The notes under the pieces are model-generated. The model ran no database searches and was not told where the DNA came from. It was given only the letters and a program-made list of their open reading frames with translations. From Flammeovirga sp. EKP202 (GTDB taxonomy: Bacteria > Bacteroidota > Bacteroidia > Cytophagales > Flammeovirgaceae): a stretch of 64,000 nt of DNA. The DNA lies in NCBI RefSeq assembly GCF_014534745.1, contig NZ_JACVVP010000024.1, positions 41,089 through 105,088 of the forward strand. Reading direction: 5' to 3'. The position numbers and the translations under genes are program-made. Below are positions 26,383 through 36,636 of the stretch, piece after piece. The number at the start of each line of letters is the position of its first letter. Position 1 is the stretch's first letter.

Positions 26383-27900
26383 ATGTTACGAAAATTAGTT
26401 TTCATTTTATTTATTTTCTTCAGTACTAAAAGCCTTTACGCTCAAGAATTCATCAAAGGACAAGTTACTGATGCTGAATCTAAAGAAGCATTACCTTTTA
26501 CAAATATCCTATTTTCTGAAAAAGGAAAAGGTACTGTTTCCAATGCCGAAGGAAATTATACCATTAATCTATCCAATTTAAAAGATACTGATTCTGTTTC
26601 TTTCAGCTATGGCGGTTATACCACCATTAAGTATTTGGTAAAGGATATCAAAAAGCGATCTACCCTAAATGTTGCATTAAAACCGCTCGTCATCAATCTT
26701 GAGGAAGTTGTGATCACCTCTAAAAACATTTCTGTTAAAGACATTATTAGTAAAGTAGAAGAGAATTTCGAAAAGAACTATAAAAAGGAAAATGTAAAAG
26801 AAGAGCTTTTTATTCATAGTTTTCATCGAACAACCATGAACAAGGACAACCCTTTTCAGTTAAAAAAGTCTAGTTTTGAAGAAATCAATCAAGCCAAAAG
26901 TGATAAAATAATGGCCATGCTTCCGGATGAGTTTATCAATTACCTTGATAGTAAACATAGTTGGTATACCGGAGATGATGAACATAAGCTTGTCGCAAAA
27001 AAAGCCATCTCACTGGAAGAAAGTTCATTCCAAAAAATCAACAAGGAATTAGAGAAGACACTTAATTTTTTAGCTGAAGATATTGAAAACTCATTTGGAA
27101 ATGATGATGTCTACTATAGAATTAAATCGGGCATCATTGGTACAAAATTAAAGGATGAAGAAGAAGCTGAAAGTGACTCTATTAATTCATTGAATCCCGA
27201 TGTTTTTGACTCTCTTCACTACAACTTTAAGACAAAATATGTAAAAAGTGGTATTAAAGAAGTTTTCAATAATGTGACGGATATTGACAGCGACTACTTA
27301 GAGTTCATCACCAAAAAAGGGAAATATAATTTTGAATTGGAGGGAGCTACTATGATCGATAATGATGTTGCTTACAAAATTTCTTTCACTCCAAAAGGGG
27401 GTAACTTTCAAGGAATGATTTTCGTTTCTTCCGAAACTTTCGCCTTACTTCAAATGGATATTGAATATGCCCCTGAAAAACGAGGAAAACATATACAACT
27501 ATTAGGTATTGGCTTTTCTGAAAACTTCAAAAAGATGAAGGTGATTTTTGAAAAAGGAGAAACCAATTACTTTGTAAAATACATCTACAATCAAGTTGAT
27601 ATCTCATTCTCTTTTGAAAGAAACCTTTCACTTCTCAAGAAACAAAAACGTTTTATGTTTGATAAAAAACTTGAGGAAATCAAAGTAAAAACAAATCTGC
27701 ACATGAGCTCAGTTGAAACAAGAGAATTATTGGTGCTAGAGCGTAAAAAAATAACACCCGATCAATTTGATCAGGTGAAAGAGGAGGAAATTGTTAAGGT
27801 GAAAAGAGAACAGAAAAATTCTCTTGATTTATGGGAAGGAGGAACTATAATTACTCCTACCAAATCCTTAGAACAATACCAAAGAAAAGAGGAAATGTAA
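26383..27900 (+). CDS. Secreted carboxypeptidase-regulatory-like domain protein
   Basis: 505 residues. The signal peptide (LRKLVFILFIFFSTKSLYAQ) is followed at about 22-105 by a CarboxypepD_reg-like beta-sandwich (FIKGQVTDAESKEALPFTNILF, GTVSNAEGNYTINL). The remaining 400 residues are a mixed alpha/beta region without a named family, seen in many Bacteroidota exported proteins with this domain (LKPLVINLEEVVITSK joins the two). It lacks a TonB-dependent receptor barrel, so it is not SusC-like. It is probably periplasmic or surface-located. It is convergent with the phosphatase gene and 6 bp from it. Confidence 0.8.
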   Translation: MLRKLVFILFIFFSTKSLYAQEFIKGQVTDAESKEALPFTNILFSEKGKGTVSNAEGNYTINLSNLKDTDSVSFSYGGYTTIKYLVKDIKKRSTLNVALKPLVINLEEVVITSKNISVKDIISKVEENFEKNYKKENVKEELFIHSFHRTTMNKDNPFQLKKSSFEEINQAKSDKIMAMLPDEFINYLDSKHSWYTGDDEHKLVAKKAISLEESSFQKINKELEKTLNFLAEDIENSFGNDDVYYRIKSGIIGTKLKDEEEAESDSINSLNPDVFDSLHYNFKTKYVKSGIKEVFNNVTDIDSDYLEFITKKGKYNFELEGATMIDNDVAYKISFTPKGGNFQGMIFVSSETFALLQMDIEYAPEKRGKHIQLLGIGFSENFKKMKVIFEKGETNYFVKYIYNQVDISFSFERNLSLLKKQKRFMFDKKLEEIKVKTNLHMSSVETRELLVLERKKITPDQFDQVKEEEIVKVKREQKNSLDLWEGGTIITPTKSLEQYQRKEEM

Positions 27901-27906
27901 TTTTCA

Positions 27907-30480
27907 TTACATTAACCCCAACATATCTTCAACACTTTTGTCTTCGAGCGTCTTCCCTACATACTGTACAGGAGGAAGCTTGAAGCCAATTACTAAAATA
28001 TCATCTGTTTGCTTTTCAGTTTCTTGCATCCATTCGTTGATGGTCATTGCAATAATGGACTTTTGTTCAAACATTGGCTTTTGTGCCACATCCAAGAAGA
28101 GTTGTCTCATATTTTTCTTGTAGAATTTCTGTCCGTTCTCCCCTCCAAACTGATCTTGATAGCCATCAGTACACATGTATACAGATTCCACTTGTGCATT
28201 AGGATCATCTAATCGGATCACATGATTGGTGAAAGGTTGGTATTGCTTCTTTTTGAACACATGACCACCAATTGATTGGCGTTCCCCTTTGACCACATCA
28301 ATTTCCTGATTACCTAAAGCATCCTTTTTTACTAGATAAAGCGGATGATGAGCACCGGCATAAGTCAATTCACGTTTTCTTTTATTGATCACGCAAATAC
28401 CGATATCCATTCCATCCTTGTTGTTCATTCTCTCTTGCTGCAACGCTACCCTAATTCTAACATTCAATTCATCTAACAATTGAGCAGGAGAAAGGTGTTC
28501 TTTTGAATTAATTAGACTAGATAAGATCTCTCTTCCTAAAATAGACATAAATGCACCTGGAACGCCATGACCAGTACAATCTGCCACTGCTAAGTAAGTA
28601 TAATCTCCTTTTGTTTCTAACCAATAAAAATCACCACTTACAATATCTTTTGGTCTGTAGAATACAAATGCATCATGGAATTTGGAACGAATCAACGAAA
28701 TGTTTGGCAACAATGCTTGTTGGATTCTCTTAGCATATTGAATACTGCTTGTCTGCTGGGCATTCTTCTTTTCCAACTCCTCTAATGTACCTTGTAACAA
28801 CAAGTTACTACTCATTAATTCATCTCTATGCCTGTTGATTTGCTCCGTTTTCTTCAAAACTTGCGTTTCCATATCTTCATAGTTCATCGCTGTTTGTAAG
28901 GCACTAACAGCGTACACTACAATACTTCCAAGCATGTTAATTTCCACATCAGAGTAAGCATTTGGTCTATCATTATGAATGGCCAAAACACCAATTTTAC
29001 CTGTAGGTGTTGTCAACGGTAAGTAGATTAATGAAGCCGCTTTTTTATGCGTAATAACGGGTAATAAATGCTTGTATGGATTTGGCGTACTACCTAAAAA
29101 GTCTTCACAAATAATTGCTTCCTGAGCGTTAAAACACGTCACCCCCAAGTGCGTATTATCCAAAAGAGAGCGTTTTAATTCATAGTACTTTCCTTCTTTA
29201 TCATAACCCTGATAATGCATTTGATCTTCGTGCACAATCCCCACCATGAATAATGAGAAATCCAATACATTACTCAATGCTCTGTTGAACTCCTCAATAA
29301 TTTCGCTTACCGACGTATGGTTACTGATCTTATTACCGATTTGTCTGATCGTATCAATCTTCTCATAAGTCGTTGCTAATTCTTCTTTCTGTTGAATGAT
29401 TTCTTCACTTCTTTCGTTCATTTTCTCCAACACATAGTTGAAGTCTCTCGAAAGTGCACCAATCTCATCCTGCGTTTTAATCGTATAGATTTTTCCTTGG
29501 AATTTATCCTCCACAATTTTATGAATTGATTTAGATAGTTCATTGATAGGCTTTCCTAAACGATTCAGTAAATAATAAAGTAGAATTGCATTAACTAGAA
29601 TTATACTGAATGCAGAAACAAAAAGAATGACAATATTAATTGATTGCCAATACCTTTCATACTCTTTCACTACCTCTGAAATCTTTGTAATATCTTTTTC
29701 GATAATATTCAACGAAACATTCAAATTATCTTTGATACCTGCGTGACCGAAATAACCTAATTCAGCATCTAAAGTCACTAATCTCTGGAAATACTCTTCA
29801 TAATTATCTAAAGCCCCTTTCAAATAAACACGTCCATATTTATCAGATACGGTTCGGTCTATGTCCAACTTCAATCTCTCAATCACTTTAGATAGTTTGT
29901 TGGCATAAGTTTGATCTTTTCTTAAAATGTAATCTTTCTCATGTCTTCTTAAGGATAAAATCTTGACTTGATCAAGATCGTACCCTGAATTCATCACACT
30001 GTATACCGAACGTCTCATATCACCTTCCACACCATAACTTTTAAAACCACGTTTCAGTTGTACTGCAACCAAAGAGTCTAAAGTTGTATGATATAATGCA
30101 ATCGATTTTTCTAGATTACGTAATGGAACAATCACATTTGCTCTCTTTACATATTCATTGACATAGAATTGATCAATCTGTTCATTGATTTCAACAATCA
30201 ATTGCTTATTTTTTTCTATATACTTGTTCTTTTTCGTCTCATAAAAAGTCGGGTTGATGGTTTCAGTTAGCAAGAAAGATTGTTGCCCAGCTTTTATTTT
30301 CTGAATTTTATTGGATACAGCAGCTAGATCAGTAACCACTTTTTCAGCATTGGTAGTGGTATTTTTGATGTATGCATACACAAAAAACACCACACTGATA
30401 ATTAGTAAGTTTGTAGCAAATGACCAGACCAGTCTTGTTTTAATACTTTTGGCCTGTCGTTTCTGAGGTGATAATTTCAT
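27907..30480 (-). CDS. Membrane HAMP/GAF/SpoIIE (PP2C-type) protein phosphatase
   Basis: 857 residues from the ATG at 30480. The frame extends 25 codons further but would overlap the preceding gene's end. Membrane helix 1 is at about 21-37 and helix 2 at about 280-305. The helical periplasmic sensor lies between them. HAMP (LGKPINELSKSIHKI), GAF (about 390-540), a coiled coil and the SpoIIE/PP2C domain follow: SIQYAKRIQQALLP, FYRPKDIVSGDFYW, AVADCTGHGVPGAFMS, CTDGYQDQFGG. The metal-binding Asp residues of the last two motifs are present, so it should dephosphorylate Ser/Thr, usually on STAS antagonists. It lies 13 bp after the phosphate-binding protein gene, so the two are surely one transcript. 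Confidence 0.93.
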   Translation of the reverse strand: MKLSPQKRQAKSIKTRLVWSFATNLLIISVVFFVYAYIKNTTTNAEKVVTDLAAVSNKIQKIKAGQQSFLLTETINPTFYETKKNKYIEKNKQLIVEINEQIDQFYVNEYVKRANVIVPLRNLEKSIALYHTTLDSLVAVQLKRGFKSYGVEGDMRRSVYSVMNSGYDLDQVKILSLRRHEKDYILRKDQTYANKLSKVIERLKLDIDRTVSDKYGRVYLKGALDNYEEYFQRLVTLDAELGYFGHAGIKDNLNVSLNIIEKDITKISEVVKEYERYWQSINIVILFVSAFSIILVNAILLYYLLNRLGKPINELSKSIHKIVEDKFQGKIYTIKTQDEIGALSRDFNYVLEKMNERSEEIIQQKEELATTYEKIDTIRQIGNKISNHTSVSEIIEEFNRALSNVLDFSLFMVGIVHEDQMHYQGYDKEGKYYELKRSLLDNTHLGVTCFNAQEAIICEDFLGSTPNPYKHLLPVITHKKAASLIYLPLTTPTGKIGVLAIHNDRPNAYSDVEINMLGSIVVYAVSALQTAMNYEDMETQVLKKTEQINRHRDELMSSNLLLQGTLEELEKKNAQQTSSIQYAKRIQQALLPNISLIRSKFHDAFVFYRPKDIVSGDFYWLETKGDYTYLAVADCTGHGVPGAFMSILGREILSSLINSKEHLSPAQLLDELNVRIRVALQQERMNNKDGMDIGICVINKRKRELTYAGAHHPLYLVKKDALGNQEIDVVKGERQSIGGHVFKKKQYQPFTNHVIRLDDPNAQVESVYMCTDGYQDQFGGENGQKFYKKNMRQLFLDVAQKPMFEQKSIIAMTINEWMQETEKQTDDILVIGFKLPPVQYVGKTLEDKSVEDMLGLM

Positions 30481-30493
30481 AGTTGGATCTAGT

Positions 30494-31324
30494 TTAGAAA
30501 GCCGGTATGTATCCTTTGTGAGCCACAACCTGTTGCCCTTTTTCTGAAAGAGCAAACTTTACAAAGCTTTGCACTGTACTCTTTTCAGAATCTCTGTAGT
30601 ATAAATAAAGAGGTCTTGAAAGAGGATAAGTTTTTTGAAGCGCATTTCTGAATGAGGGATACACATAATCTGTATTATTAACGCTCACTGATACAGGTTG
30701 AACAATTTCGTCAACATAAGCGATACCACAATACCCGATAGCCCCTTCTTCTTCGCTTACTTTTTCTACTACCGCAGAATTGGATCCTACTTCTATACTA
30801 CCTTCTCGCATAGGAGCACTTCTCATAACCTCAGTTTTGAAAAAGCCAAAGCTACCAGAGTTTTCGTCACGAGTGACCACTAGAATAGGAATATCATTTC
30901 CTCCTAATTCGCTCCAATTGGTAATTTCACCTTTAAAGATCTTTGCAATAGTTTGAACTGATAGTTTCTTAACCGGATTAGAAGGGTGAGTAATAATTGA
31001 TAAAGCATCAAATGCAATCACCTTTTCCATTAGGTGATCATATTTGTCTTCAATTTTTTCCTTCTCTCCTAACTTCACTTTTCTTGAAGAAAGTGCAAAT
31101 TGTACAGCATAATTTGACAACCCTCTGAAGCCCAATGAACTTCCTCCTCCTTGAACATCAATGGAGGCTGAGGATGAATATGTATTTACAAGTGCTTCTA
31201 CTACTGGAAGCATAGTGTCACTTCCTTGTCCTTTAAGTGTGTTTGTTTGTGCGTTTGTTTTAGTAGTAAATATGCAAGTATAAAAAAGTATTACTGTTAT
31301 GAATTTTAGAGATAGATTCTTCAT
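30494..31324 (-). CDS. PstS-like phosphate-binding periplasmic protein
   Basis: 276 residues with a signal peptide (ending TKTNAQ). The fold is that of the PBP-like/PstS family: LKGQGSDTMLPVVEALVNTY near the start, GGGSSLGFRGL, IAKIFKGEITNWSELGG, TRDENSGSFGFFKTEV and EEGAIGYCGIAYV. Phosphate-type anion binding is expected from these loops. No PstC, PstA or PstB transporter genes are near. Instead it is the first gene of a two-gene unit with a HAMP/SpoIIE phosphatase, suggesting a sensing rather than uptake role. Confidence 0.9.
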   Translation of the reverse strand: MKNLSLKFITVILFYTCIFTTKTNAQTNTLKGQGSDTMLPVVEALVNTYSSSASIDVQGGGSSLGFRGLSNYAVQFALSSRKVKLGEKEKIEDKYDHLMEKVIAFDALSIITHPSNPVKKLSVQTIAKIFKGEITNWSELGGNDIPILVVTRDENSGSFGFFKTEVMRSAPMREGSIEVGSNSAVVEKVSEEEGAIGYCGIAYVDEIVQPVSVSVNNTDYVYPSFRNALQKTYPLSRPLYLYYRDSEKSTVQSFVKFALSEKGQQVVAHKGYIPAF

Positions 31325-31517
31325 TTTTTCAGCATTTAATTATATCACAAAAGTCGAGATCTAATGTTACAAGAATAAGTCATTATCTTTACATTATCTT
31401 GATGTTATAAGTGATCCAAATACACTTAATAGCACTACTAAATAGTTAATAAATCCTCTTTTAAACTGACTTTATCAATATTTAGTGATAATTTAGCACT
31501 TTTCTAATGTTAACATA

Positions 31518-32069
31518 ATGAGAACAATTTGGATTTGGCTATTTAAATTAGCCGGTTGGAAAGTAGAAGGAATATTCCCAAATGAAGTAAAAAAAATGGT
31601 AGTCGTTGTCGGACCACATACAAGTTTTTGGGATTTCATGGTGGGAGTACCTGCACGTGATATTGTAGGTATTAAGGCGAAGTTTTTTATTAAAAGTACG
31701 CTTTGCAAAGGTTTATTAGGTCGATTTTTGTTAAAACAAGGAGCTATTCCGGTTGTTAGAACAAAAAATACAAGATTAGTTGATCAAGTTATTCAAGAAT
31801 TCAATCAAAGAGAGGAACTGATCATGGCCGTTACTCCAGAAGGCACTAGATCCTATAATGATAATTGGAAAACTGGATTTTATAGAATTGCTATGGGTGC
31901 CAATGTTCCTATATATATGGTGGGTATGTGCTTTAAAACAAAAAGAATTGTATTCGGGGAATATATAATCCCGTCGGGTAACATTGAGGAAGATACGCTT
32001 AAAATCAAAACTTACCTCAGTCAATTTGTGGGTAAACATCCTCAAAAAGGGATCAGGCTTCCTGCGTAA
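31518..32069 (+). CDS. PlsC-type 1-acyl-glycerol-3-phosphate acyltransferase family protein
   Basis: 183 residues, short for PlsC but complete for the small glycerol-acyltransferase subgroup. The catalytic HX4D motif is HTSFWD, and the second motif is TPEGTRS, with the Gly-Thr-Arg of the phosphate site. A short N-terminal hydrophobic stretch could dip into the inner membrane. It should acylate lysophosphatidate or another lipid, but its substrate is uncertain because many such paralogues exist. It is a single gene, divergent from the phosphate-binding gene. Confidence 0.88.
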   Translation: MRTIWIWLFKLAGWKVEGIFPNEVKKMVVVVGPHTSFWDFMVGVPARDIVGIKAKFFIKSTLCKGLLGRFLLKQGAIPVVRTKNTRLVDQVIQEFNQREELIMAVTPEGTRSYNDNWKTGFYRIAMGANVPIYMVGMCFKTKRIVFGEYIIPSGNIEEDTLKIKTYLSQFVGKHPQKGIRLPA

Positions 32070-32147
32070 TCAACCACTTATCAAGTTAATCCATCACACA
32101 CTACAAACTAAGCACATTGTAAACTAAATTATCATCAACTTTCAATC

Positions 32148-32199
32148 GATCTACTTTCAAACTTTCTTCTTCATTTTTACTTTAACACAGAAAAGAAGC
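32148..32199. repeat. Intergenic repeat R2, copy a
   Basis: The roughly 50-bp core GATCTACTTTCAA...CTTTAACACA-GAAAAGAAGC matches 39798-39848 with a few changes, and weaker similarity extends about 30 bp to the left. On the minus strand both copies could encode the same short tail, KxKMKKK and a stop, so the repeat may be the 3' end of a mobile or repeated gene. The rest of 32070-32296 shows nothing else. Confidence 0.55.
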
Positions 32200-32296
32200 A
32201 AAAAAGACAAGGTTTTATAATGTACTTCTAAAGTGTAGCTCTGCATGAACATTATATTGCAATGTCCTCTCGAACTACAAATGCTACTGTACAAAA

Positions 32297-33349
32297 TCAA
32301 ACTCTATTAAAAAGCTCATTTAATTTATCTTCCAATAAAAACACTTGAAGTCCAAACTGATAGTTCAGCCATACATAACTGTATGGGCTAAGTGGTGTAT
32401 GATCATCAGTATATTTATCGTTTAAAGAGGCCAACTCCTCTCTTGATGAAGTTAATCTTAGATTGATTTTTTCGGGTGCTTCAAAAGAATTATTCGAAAG
32501 TTGATCAATCATCATATCAATACGTGATGTAAAGATTTCATGCTTTTCCTTAATAGAGTAAAGCTGAGAAATATACTGATTACCTATTTCAGAAGCGAAA
32601 GTAGACGTATTTAATAACTCAATTATGCCTGACATCCTTCTAAGAATAACCATTGTTTCTTCTAATTCTTGTGATTTATTTTTGAAATAAGCACTCTCTT
32701 TCTTTACGTGAACAATGATCTTTCTTTGCTTTCGAATAGAGGCAATAATATCACTGATTTCCAAAAGATAGGATTCTTCTACCAGATCTCCCTCTACTAC
32801 GCTCTTGTACTCTTTATTAATCAGAGATAGAGCATGAGCCATCTCAAATTTTAATTCTCGAACTCCACGAATTGGGAAAATTAAAGAAAAAACCAAAGTA
32901 ATTAGTCCTCCAAAAATAATATTTCCTGACCTCCACAAAGCCGTATCCAAGCCTTCGCTCTCATTGACTCCTAGAAGAATTACAAGCGTCATCACTCCTA
33001 TCAAATAAGCATAAGGGTATTTTTTGAAAACAACTAATCCAAACAACGGTATCGAAACAAGGATAATCACGGTTTGAATCAACACATTATTTTGAAATAA
33101 TATCAAGGTAGCTACTCCTAATGATGCTCCTGTCACCGTTCCTAATATTCTTTGTAAAATACGGTGAATAATTCCTCCAAATTCTGGAACCGGCCCTATT
33201 AGTACAACCACTGTAATACTCACCCATGAGCCATGAGGTATTTCCAATAGATTAACAAGGATGAAACTTAACCCCACCAAAACCATGGTCCTGATCAGGT
33301 GTACTCTTTCTACATTTTGATAGATATATGTTTCAATCTTCTTGTTCAT
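32297..33349 (-). CDS. FUSC-family inner-membrane protein
   Basis: 350 residues. The first 165 form about six membrane helices with the FUSC signature: LRTMVL-like start, SWVSITVVVLIGPVPEFGGIIHRILQRILGTVTGASLG, and YAYLIGVMTLVILL. The rest is a long cytoplasmic helical domain. Related proteins (YccS, AaeB, fusaric-acid resistance) export aromatic acids, but this one has half the usual length, so it is probably a dimeric half-size member. It follows pflB on the same strand beyond a terminator and is probably separately transcribed. Its substrate is unknown. Confidence 0.82.
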   Translation of the reverse strand: MNKKIETYIYQNVERVHLIRTMVLVGLSFILVNLLEIPHGSWVSITVVVLIGPVPEFGGIIHRILQRILGTVTGASLGVATLILFQNNVLIQTVIILVSIPLFGLVVFKKYPYAYLIGVMTLVILLGVNESEGLDTALWRSGNIIFGGLITLVFSLIFPIRGVRELKFEMAHALSLINKEYKSVVEGDLVEESYLLEISDIIASIRKQRKIIVHVKKESAYFKNKSQELEETMVILRRMSGIIELLNTSTFASEIGNQYISQLYSIKEKHEIFTSRIDMMIDQLSNNSFEAPEKINLRLTSSREELASLNDKYTDDHTPLSPYSYVWLNYQFGLQVFLLEDKLNELFNRV

Positions 33350-33360
33350 ACTTTAATATA

Positions 33361-33393
33361 AAAAGAAAAGGCTACCTCTTTCGAAGTAGCCTC
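33361..33393 (-). terminator. Rho-independent terminator of focA-pflB
   Basis: 9-bp stem (33369-33377 with 33384-33392, one G-U in the minus RNA), 6-nt loop, then a T-rich tail on the minus strand. It lies 27 bp past the pflB stop. Confidence 0.75.
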
Positions 33394-33419
33394 TTATTAT
33401 TTTGAATTCCTAGTCAATA

Positions 33420-35687
33420 TTACATAGACTCGTGGAATGTTCTTTGAATCACCTCTAATTGGTGAGCTCTTGATAATCTGATGAAGTTCACAGCGTATCC
33501 AGATACACGGATTGTTAACTGTGGATAGTTCTCAGGATTTTCGTAAGCATCCATTAAAGTATCTCTGTTCAATACGTTCACGTTCAAGTGGTGAGCCATA
33601 CCGCCTTCTTCAGCGAAGTAACCATCCATCATAGTTACTAGGTTTTTCACTTGAGTACCTCTATCAGAACCTAATGACTTAGGAACGATTGAGAATGTAT
33701 TTGAGATACCGTCTTGAGCATCATTGTAGTCTAATTTTGCAACAGAGTTCAATGAAGCAACAGCACCGTTTGTATCACGACCGTGCATTGGGTTAGCACC
33801 TGGAGCGAATGGCTCACCAGCCTTACGACCGTCAGGAGTAGCACCTGTTTTCTTACCGTACATTACGTTTGAAGTAATTGTCAATAATGACATTGTAGGT
33901 ACAGCGTTACGGTAAGTTTTGTGCTTCGCTAACTCAGTGAAGAAGATATGAGAGATTTCTTTTGCGATGTTATCTACTTCATCGATGTCGTTACCATATT
34001 TAGGGTAATCACCTTCGATTTCGAAGTCAACAGCTAAACCGTTCTCATCACGAACTGGCTTCACTTTAGCATTCTTGATTGCAGATAATGAGTCAGCAAT
34101 GATAGAGATACCAGCAGCACCGTAAGCCATATCGATACCTGGATTAGTGTCCAAGAATGCGAATTGTGCTTTCTCATAGTAGTGCTTGTCGTGCATGTAG
34201 TGAATGATGTTCATCGTCTTCACATAAACACGTGCAACCTCTTGCATTGTTTTCTTGAATTGCGTCATTACTTTGTCGTAATCCAAGTACTCATCGTTCG
34301 CCATTGAATCGATACCATTCACTGTCAATACGTTTTTGTTTTCGTCATGACCAGCGTTGATTGCCATCAATAATGCTTTTGGTAAGTTTGTACGTGCACC
34401 GAAGAATTGGATTCTTTTACCGATTTCTTGGTAAGATACACAACAAGCGATACCATAGTCATCTGATCCACGGTTAGGACGCATTAAGTCGTCATTTTCG
34501 TATTGGATAGATGAAGTATCAATTGATACTTGAGAACAGAAATCTTTGAAACCTTCAGGAAGATCTTTTGACCAAAGTACCGTTAAGTTTGGCTCTGGAG
34601 ATGCTCCTAAGTTATAAAGTGTTTGTAAGAATCTGAATGAAGTTTTAGTCACTTTAGTACGACCGTCGTGGAATTGACCACCGATAGCTTCAGTTACCCA
34701 AGTTGGGTCACCACCGAAGATCTCGTCATAAGCACCTGGACGTAAGTGACGAACCATACGTAATTTCATTACGAAGTGGTCGATATATTCTTGAGCTTCA
34801 ACCTCATTGATAGTACCTGCTTCTAAGTCTCTTTGGATATAGATATCTAAGAAAGAAGATACGTTACCTAATGACATTGCAGCACCATCTTGCTCTTTTA
34901 CAGCCGCTAAGTAAGCAAAGTATACCGCTTGTACAGCTTCTTTTGCAGTTTCAGCAGGACGAGTTACGTCTAAACCGTACATTGCAGCCATCTCAGCGAT
35001 GTCTTTCAATGCAGAGATTTGAGAAGTAATCTCTTCACGTAATTGAATGTTCATTGCGATGTCCGCTCCTGAACCTTCGCTTAAACCTTCCTCGATGTTA
35101 GCAAAATCTTTTTGTTTTGCTGCGATTAATTGATCTGTACCGTAAAGTGCTAAACGACGGTAGTCACCGATTACACGACCACGTGCATAGTTATCAGGAA
35201 GACCAGTTAAAACACCTAATGAACGGTAAGTTCTGATTTCTTTATCATATGCTGAGAACACTTGGTTGTTGTGATCTTTTGCATAGTTAAATACGTTTTC
35301 TACAGCTGGGTTAACCGTTTTACCTTTTTCTTCTACAGCGTTTTTAACAACTCTATATCCACCGAAAGGCTTCATAGCACGCTTTAAAAGCTCATCAGTC
35401 TGTAAACCAACGATTGTTTCTAATTCTTGGTTGATGTAACCTGCTTTATGAGAAGTTACAGTAGAGATTGTATCCGTGTCGATGTCACGGCAACCATTAT
35501 TTTCTCTTTCTTCTTTCATACCTGCTAAGCAGATATCCCAAAGCTTTTTAGTTGCCTCAGTTGCTTCCGCTAAGAAAGAAGCGTCTCCATAATAAGGTGT
35601 AACATTATTTACTACAAAGTCATAAACGTTGATTTCGTTTTGCCACTTTGTTCCTTTTAATTGAGAGTTTAATACAGCGTTTTCCAT
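33420..35687 (-). CDS. pflB: Formate C-acetyltransferase (pyruvate formate-lyase)
   Basis: 755 residues, the normal PFL length. This cytoplasmic glycyl-radical enzyme splits pyruvate into acetyl-CoA and formate without oxygen. Catalytic Cys415 and Cys416 are in GIACCVSY. The radical glycine is Gly730 in [14 protein letters not shown] near the C-terminus. Codon use is biased, suggesting strong expression. It lies 106 bp downstream of the formate channel gene focA and shares its promoter. The activating enzyme PflA is not in the window. Its presence shows a facultative fermentative lifestyle. Confidence 0.98.
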   Translation of the reverse strand: MENAVLNSQLKGTKWQNEINVYDFVVNNVTPYYGDASFLAEATEATKKLWDICLAGMKEERENNGCRDIDTDTISTVTSHKAGYINQELETIVGLQTDELLKRAMKPFGGYRVVKNAVEEKGKTVNPAVENVFNYAKDHNNQVFSAYDKEIRTYRSLGVLTGLPDNYARGRVIGDYRRLALYGTDQLIAAKQKDFANIEEGLSEGSGADIAMNIQLREEITSQISALKDIAEMAAMYGLDVTRPAETAKEAVQAVYFAYLAAVKEQDGAAMSLGNVSSFLDIYIQRDLEAGTINEVEAQEYIDHFVMKLRMVRHLRPGAYDEIFGGDPTWVTEAIGGQFHDGRTKVTKTSFRFLQTLYNLGASPEPNLTVLWSKDLPEGFKDFCSQVSIDTSSIQYENDDLMRPNRGSDDYGIACCVSYQEIGKRIQFFGARTNLPKALLMAINAGHDENKNVLTVNGIDSMANDEYLDYDKVMTQFKKTMQEVARVYVKTMNIIHYMHDKHYYEKAQFAFLDTNPGIDMAYGAAGISIIADSLSAIKNAKVKPVRDENGLAVDFEIEGDYPKYGNDIDEVDNIAKEISHIFFTELAKHKTYRNAVPTMSLLTITSNVMYGKKTGATPDGRKAGEPFAPGANPMHGRDTNGAVASLNSVAKLDYNDAQDGISNTFSIVPKSLGSDRGTQVKNLVTMMDGYFAEEGGMAHHLNVNVLNRDTLMDAYENPENYPQLTIRVSGYAVNFIRLSRAHQLEVIQRTFHESM

Positions 35688-35793
35688 TCTATTCTTTTGG
35701 TTTTTCTTTACAATCTACATTTACACTAAACGGTATTTTTAACGTTCAGATGTCTATGTTTAGTTTTATTAATTAAATCAACTTAAAATCTTA

Positions 35794-36636
35794 CTAACTA
35801 GCGATCTTGCTATTTTTAAGATCTTTCTTAAGTTGTGAATTTTCTTTTTCCATGTCTGGCTTCACAAACATCCACCAGTAAATTGTTCCTACGAAGAAGG
35901 CTCCACCTACAATGTTTCCTAATGTTGCAGGAATCAAGTTCGTGATGATGAAATCTGTCCAAGTGATGTCAGCACCATTAAACATTGCTGCTGGAATCAC
36001 ATACATATTGGCAATACAGTGTTCGAAACCAAATGTTACGAAAGTCATTACCGGGAACCAGATTCCGATTACTTTACCCATCACATCTTTTGCAGCATAC
36101 GCTTGCCATGCAGCTAAACATACCAGCCAGTTAGCTCCTACTGCTTTAAAGAAGGTCTTATAAAAAGGATTACCAACTTTATGTTCTGCTACACTAATTA
36201 ATGAGTTATGGAAGACCTCTGCGTCAACCACTCCAGTCAATGTAGTGATGAAGTATGCCACAAATAGAGATCCTATAAAGTTACCTAAGTAACCAAATCC
36301 CCAAACTTTACCTAGCTTTCCCCAAGACTGATCTTTTGAGAAAACTGAAACCGTCATCATTGCAGTACTTGATGTGAATAATTCTGCTCCTGCAATAATT
36401 ACTAGTACTAGTCCTACTGGGAAAACTGCACCCATAAGAAACTTCGGTATACCTGGGTTTTCAGCTCCTAAACCAGGAGATCCTCCTCCGACAATTATTG
36501 CTAATAAGAATCCGAAAGCTACATACGCTCCTCCTAAAAATCCGAAGACTAGCAATTGTTGGATGGACATATTTCCTTTTTGAAGTGCCCCACCTCTAAT
36601 GTTACTTAAAATCTCTTTTGGCGATGAATATCCCAT
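35794..36636 (-). CDS. focA: Formate/nitrite transporter FocA
   Basis: 280 residues with six membrane helices of the formate-nitrite transporter fold, which forms pentameric channels. Family motifs are GGAYVAFGFLLAI near residues 34-46 and VCLAAWQAYAAKDVMGKVIGIWFPVMTFVTFGFEHCIANMY, with the conserved FGFEHCIANMY block and gating residues. It exports formate made by pflB downstream (106 bp gap) and takes it back when the medium is acidified. The upstream region carries an FNR-like palindrome, consistent with anaerobic control. Confidence 0.95.
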   Translation of the reverse strand: MGYSSPKEILSNIRGGALQKGNMSIQQLLVFGFLGGAYVAFGFLLAIIVGGGSPGLGAENPGIPKFLMGAVFPVGLVLVIIAGAELFTSSTAMMTVSVFSKDQSWGKLGKVWGFGYLGNFIGSLFVAYFITTLTGVVDAEVFHNSLISVAEHKVGNPFYKTFFKAVGANWLVCLAAWQAYAAKDVMGKVIGIWFPVMTFVTFGFEHCIANMYVIPAAMFNGADITWTDFIITNLIPATLGNIVGGAFFVGTIYWWMFVKPDMEKENSQLKKDLKNSKIAS

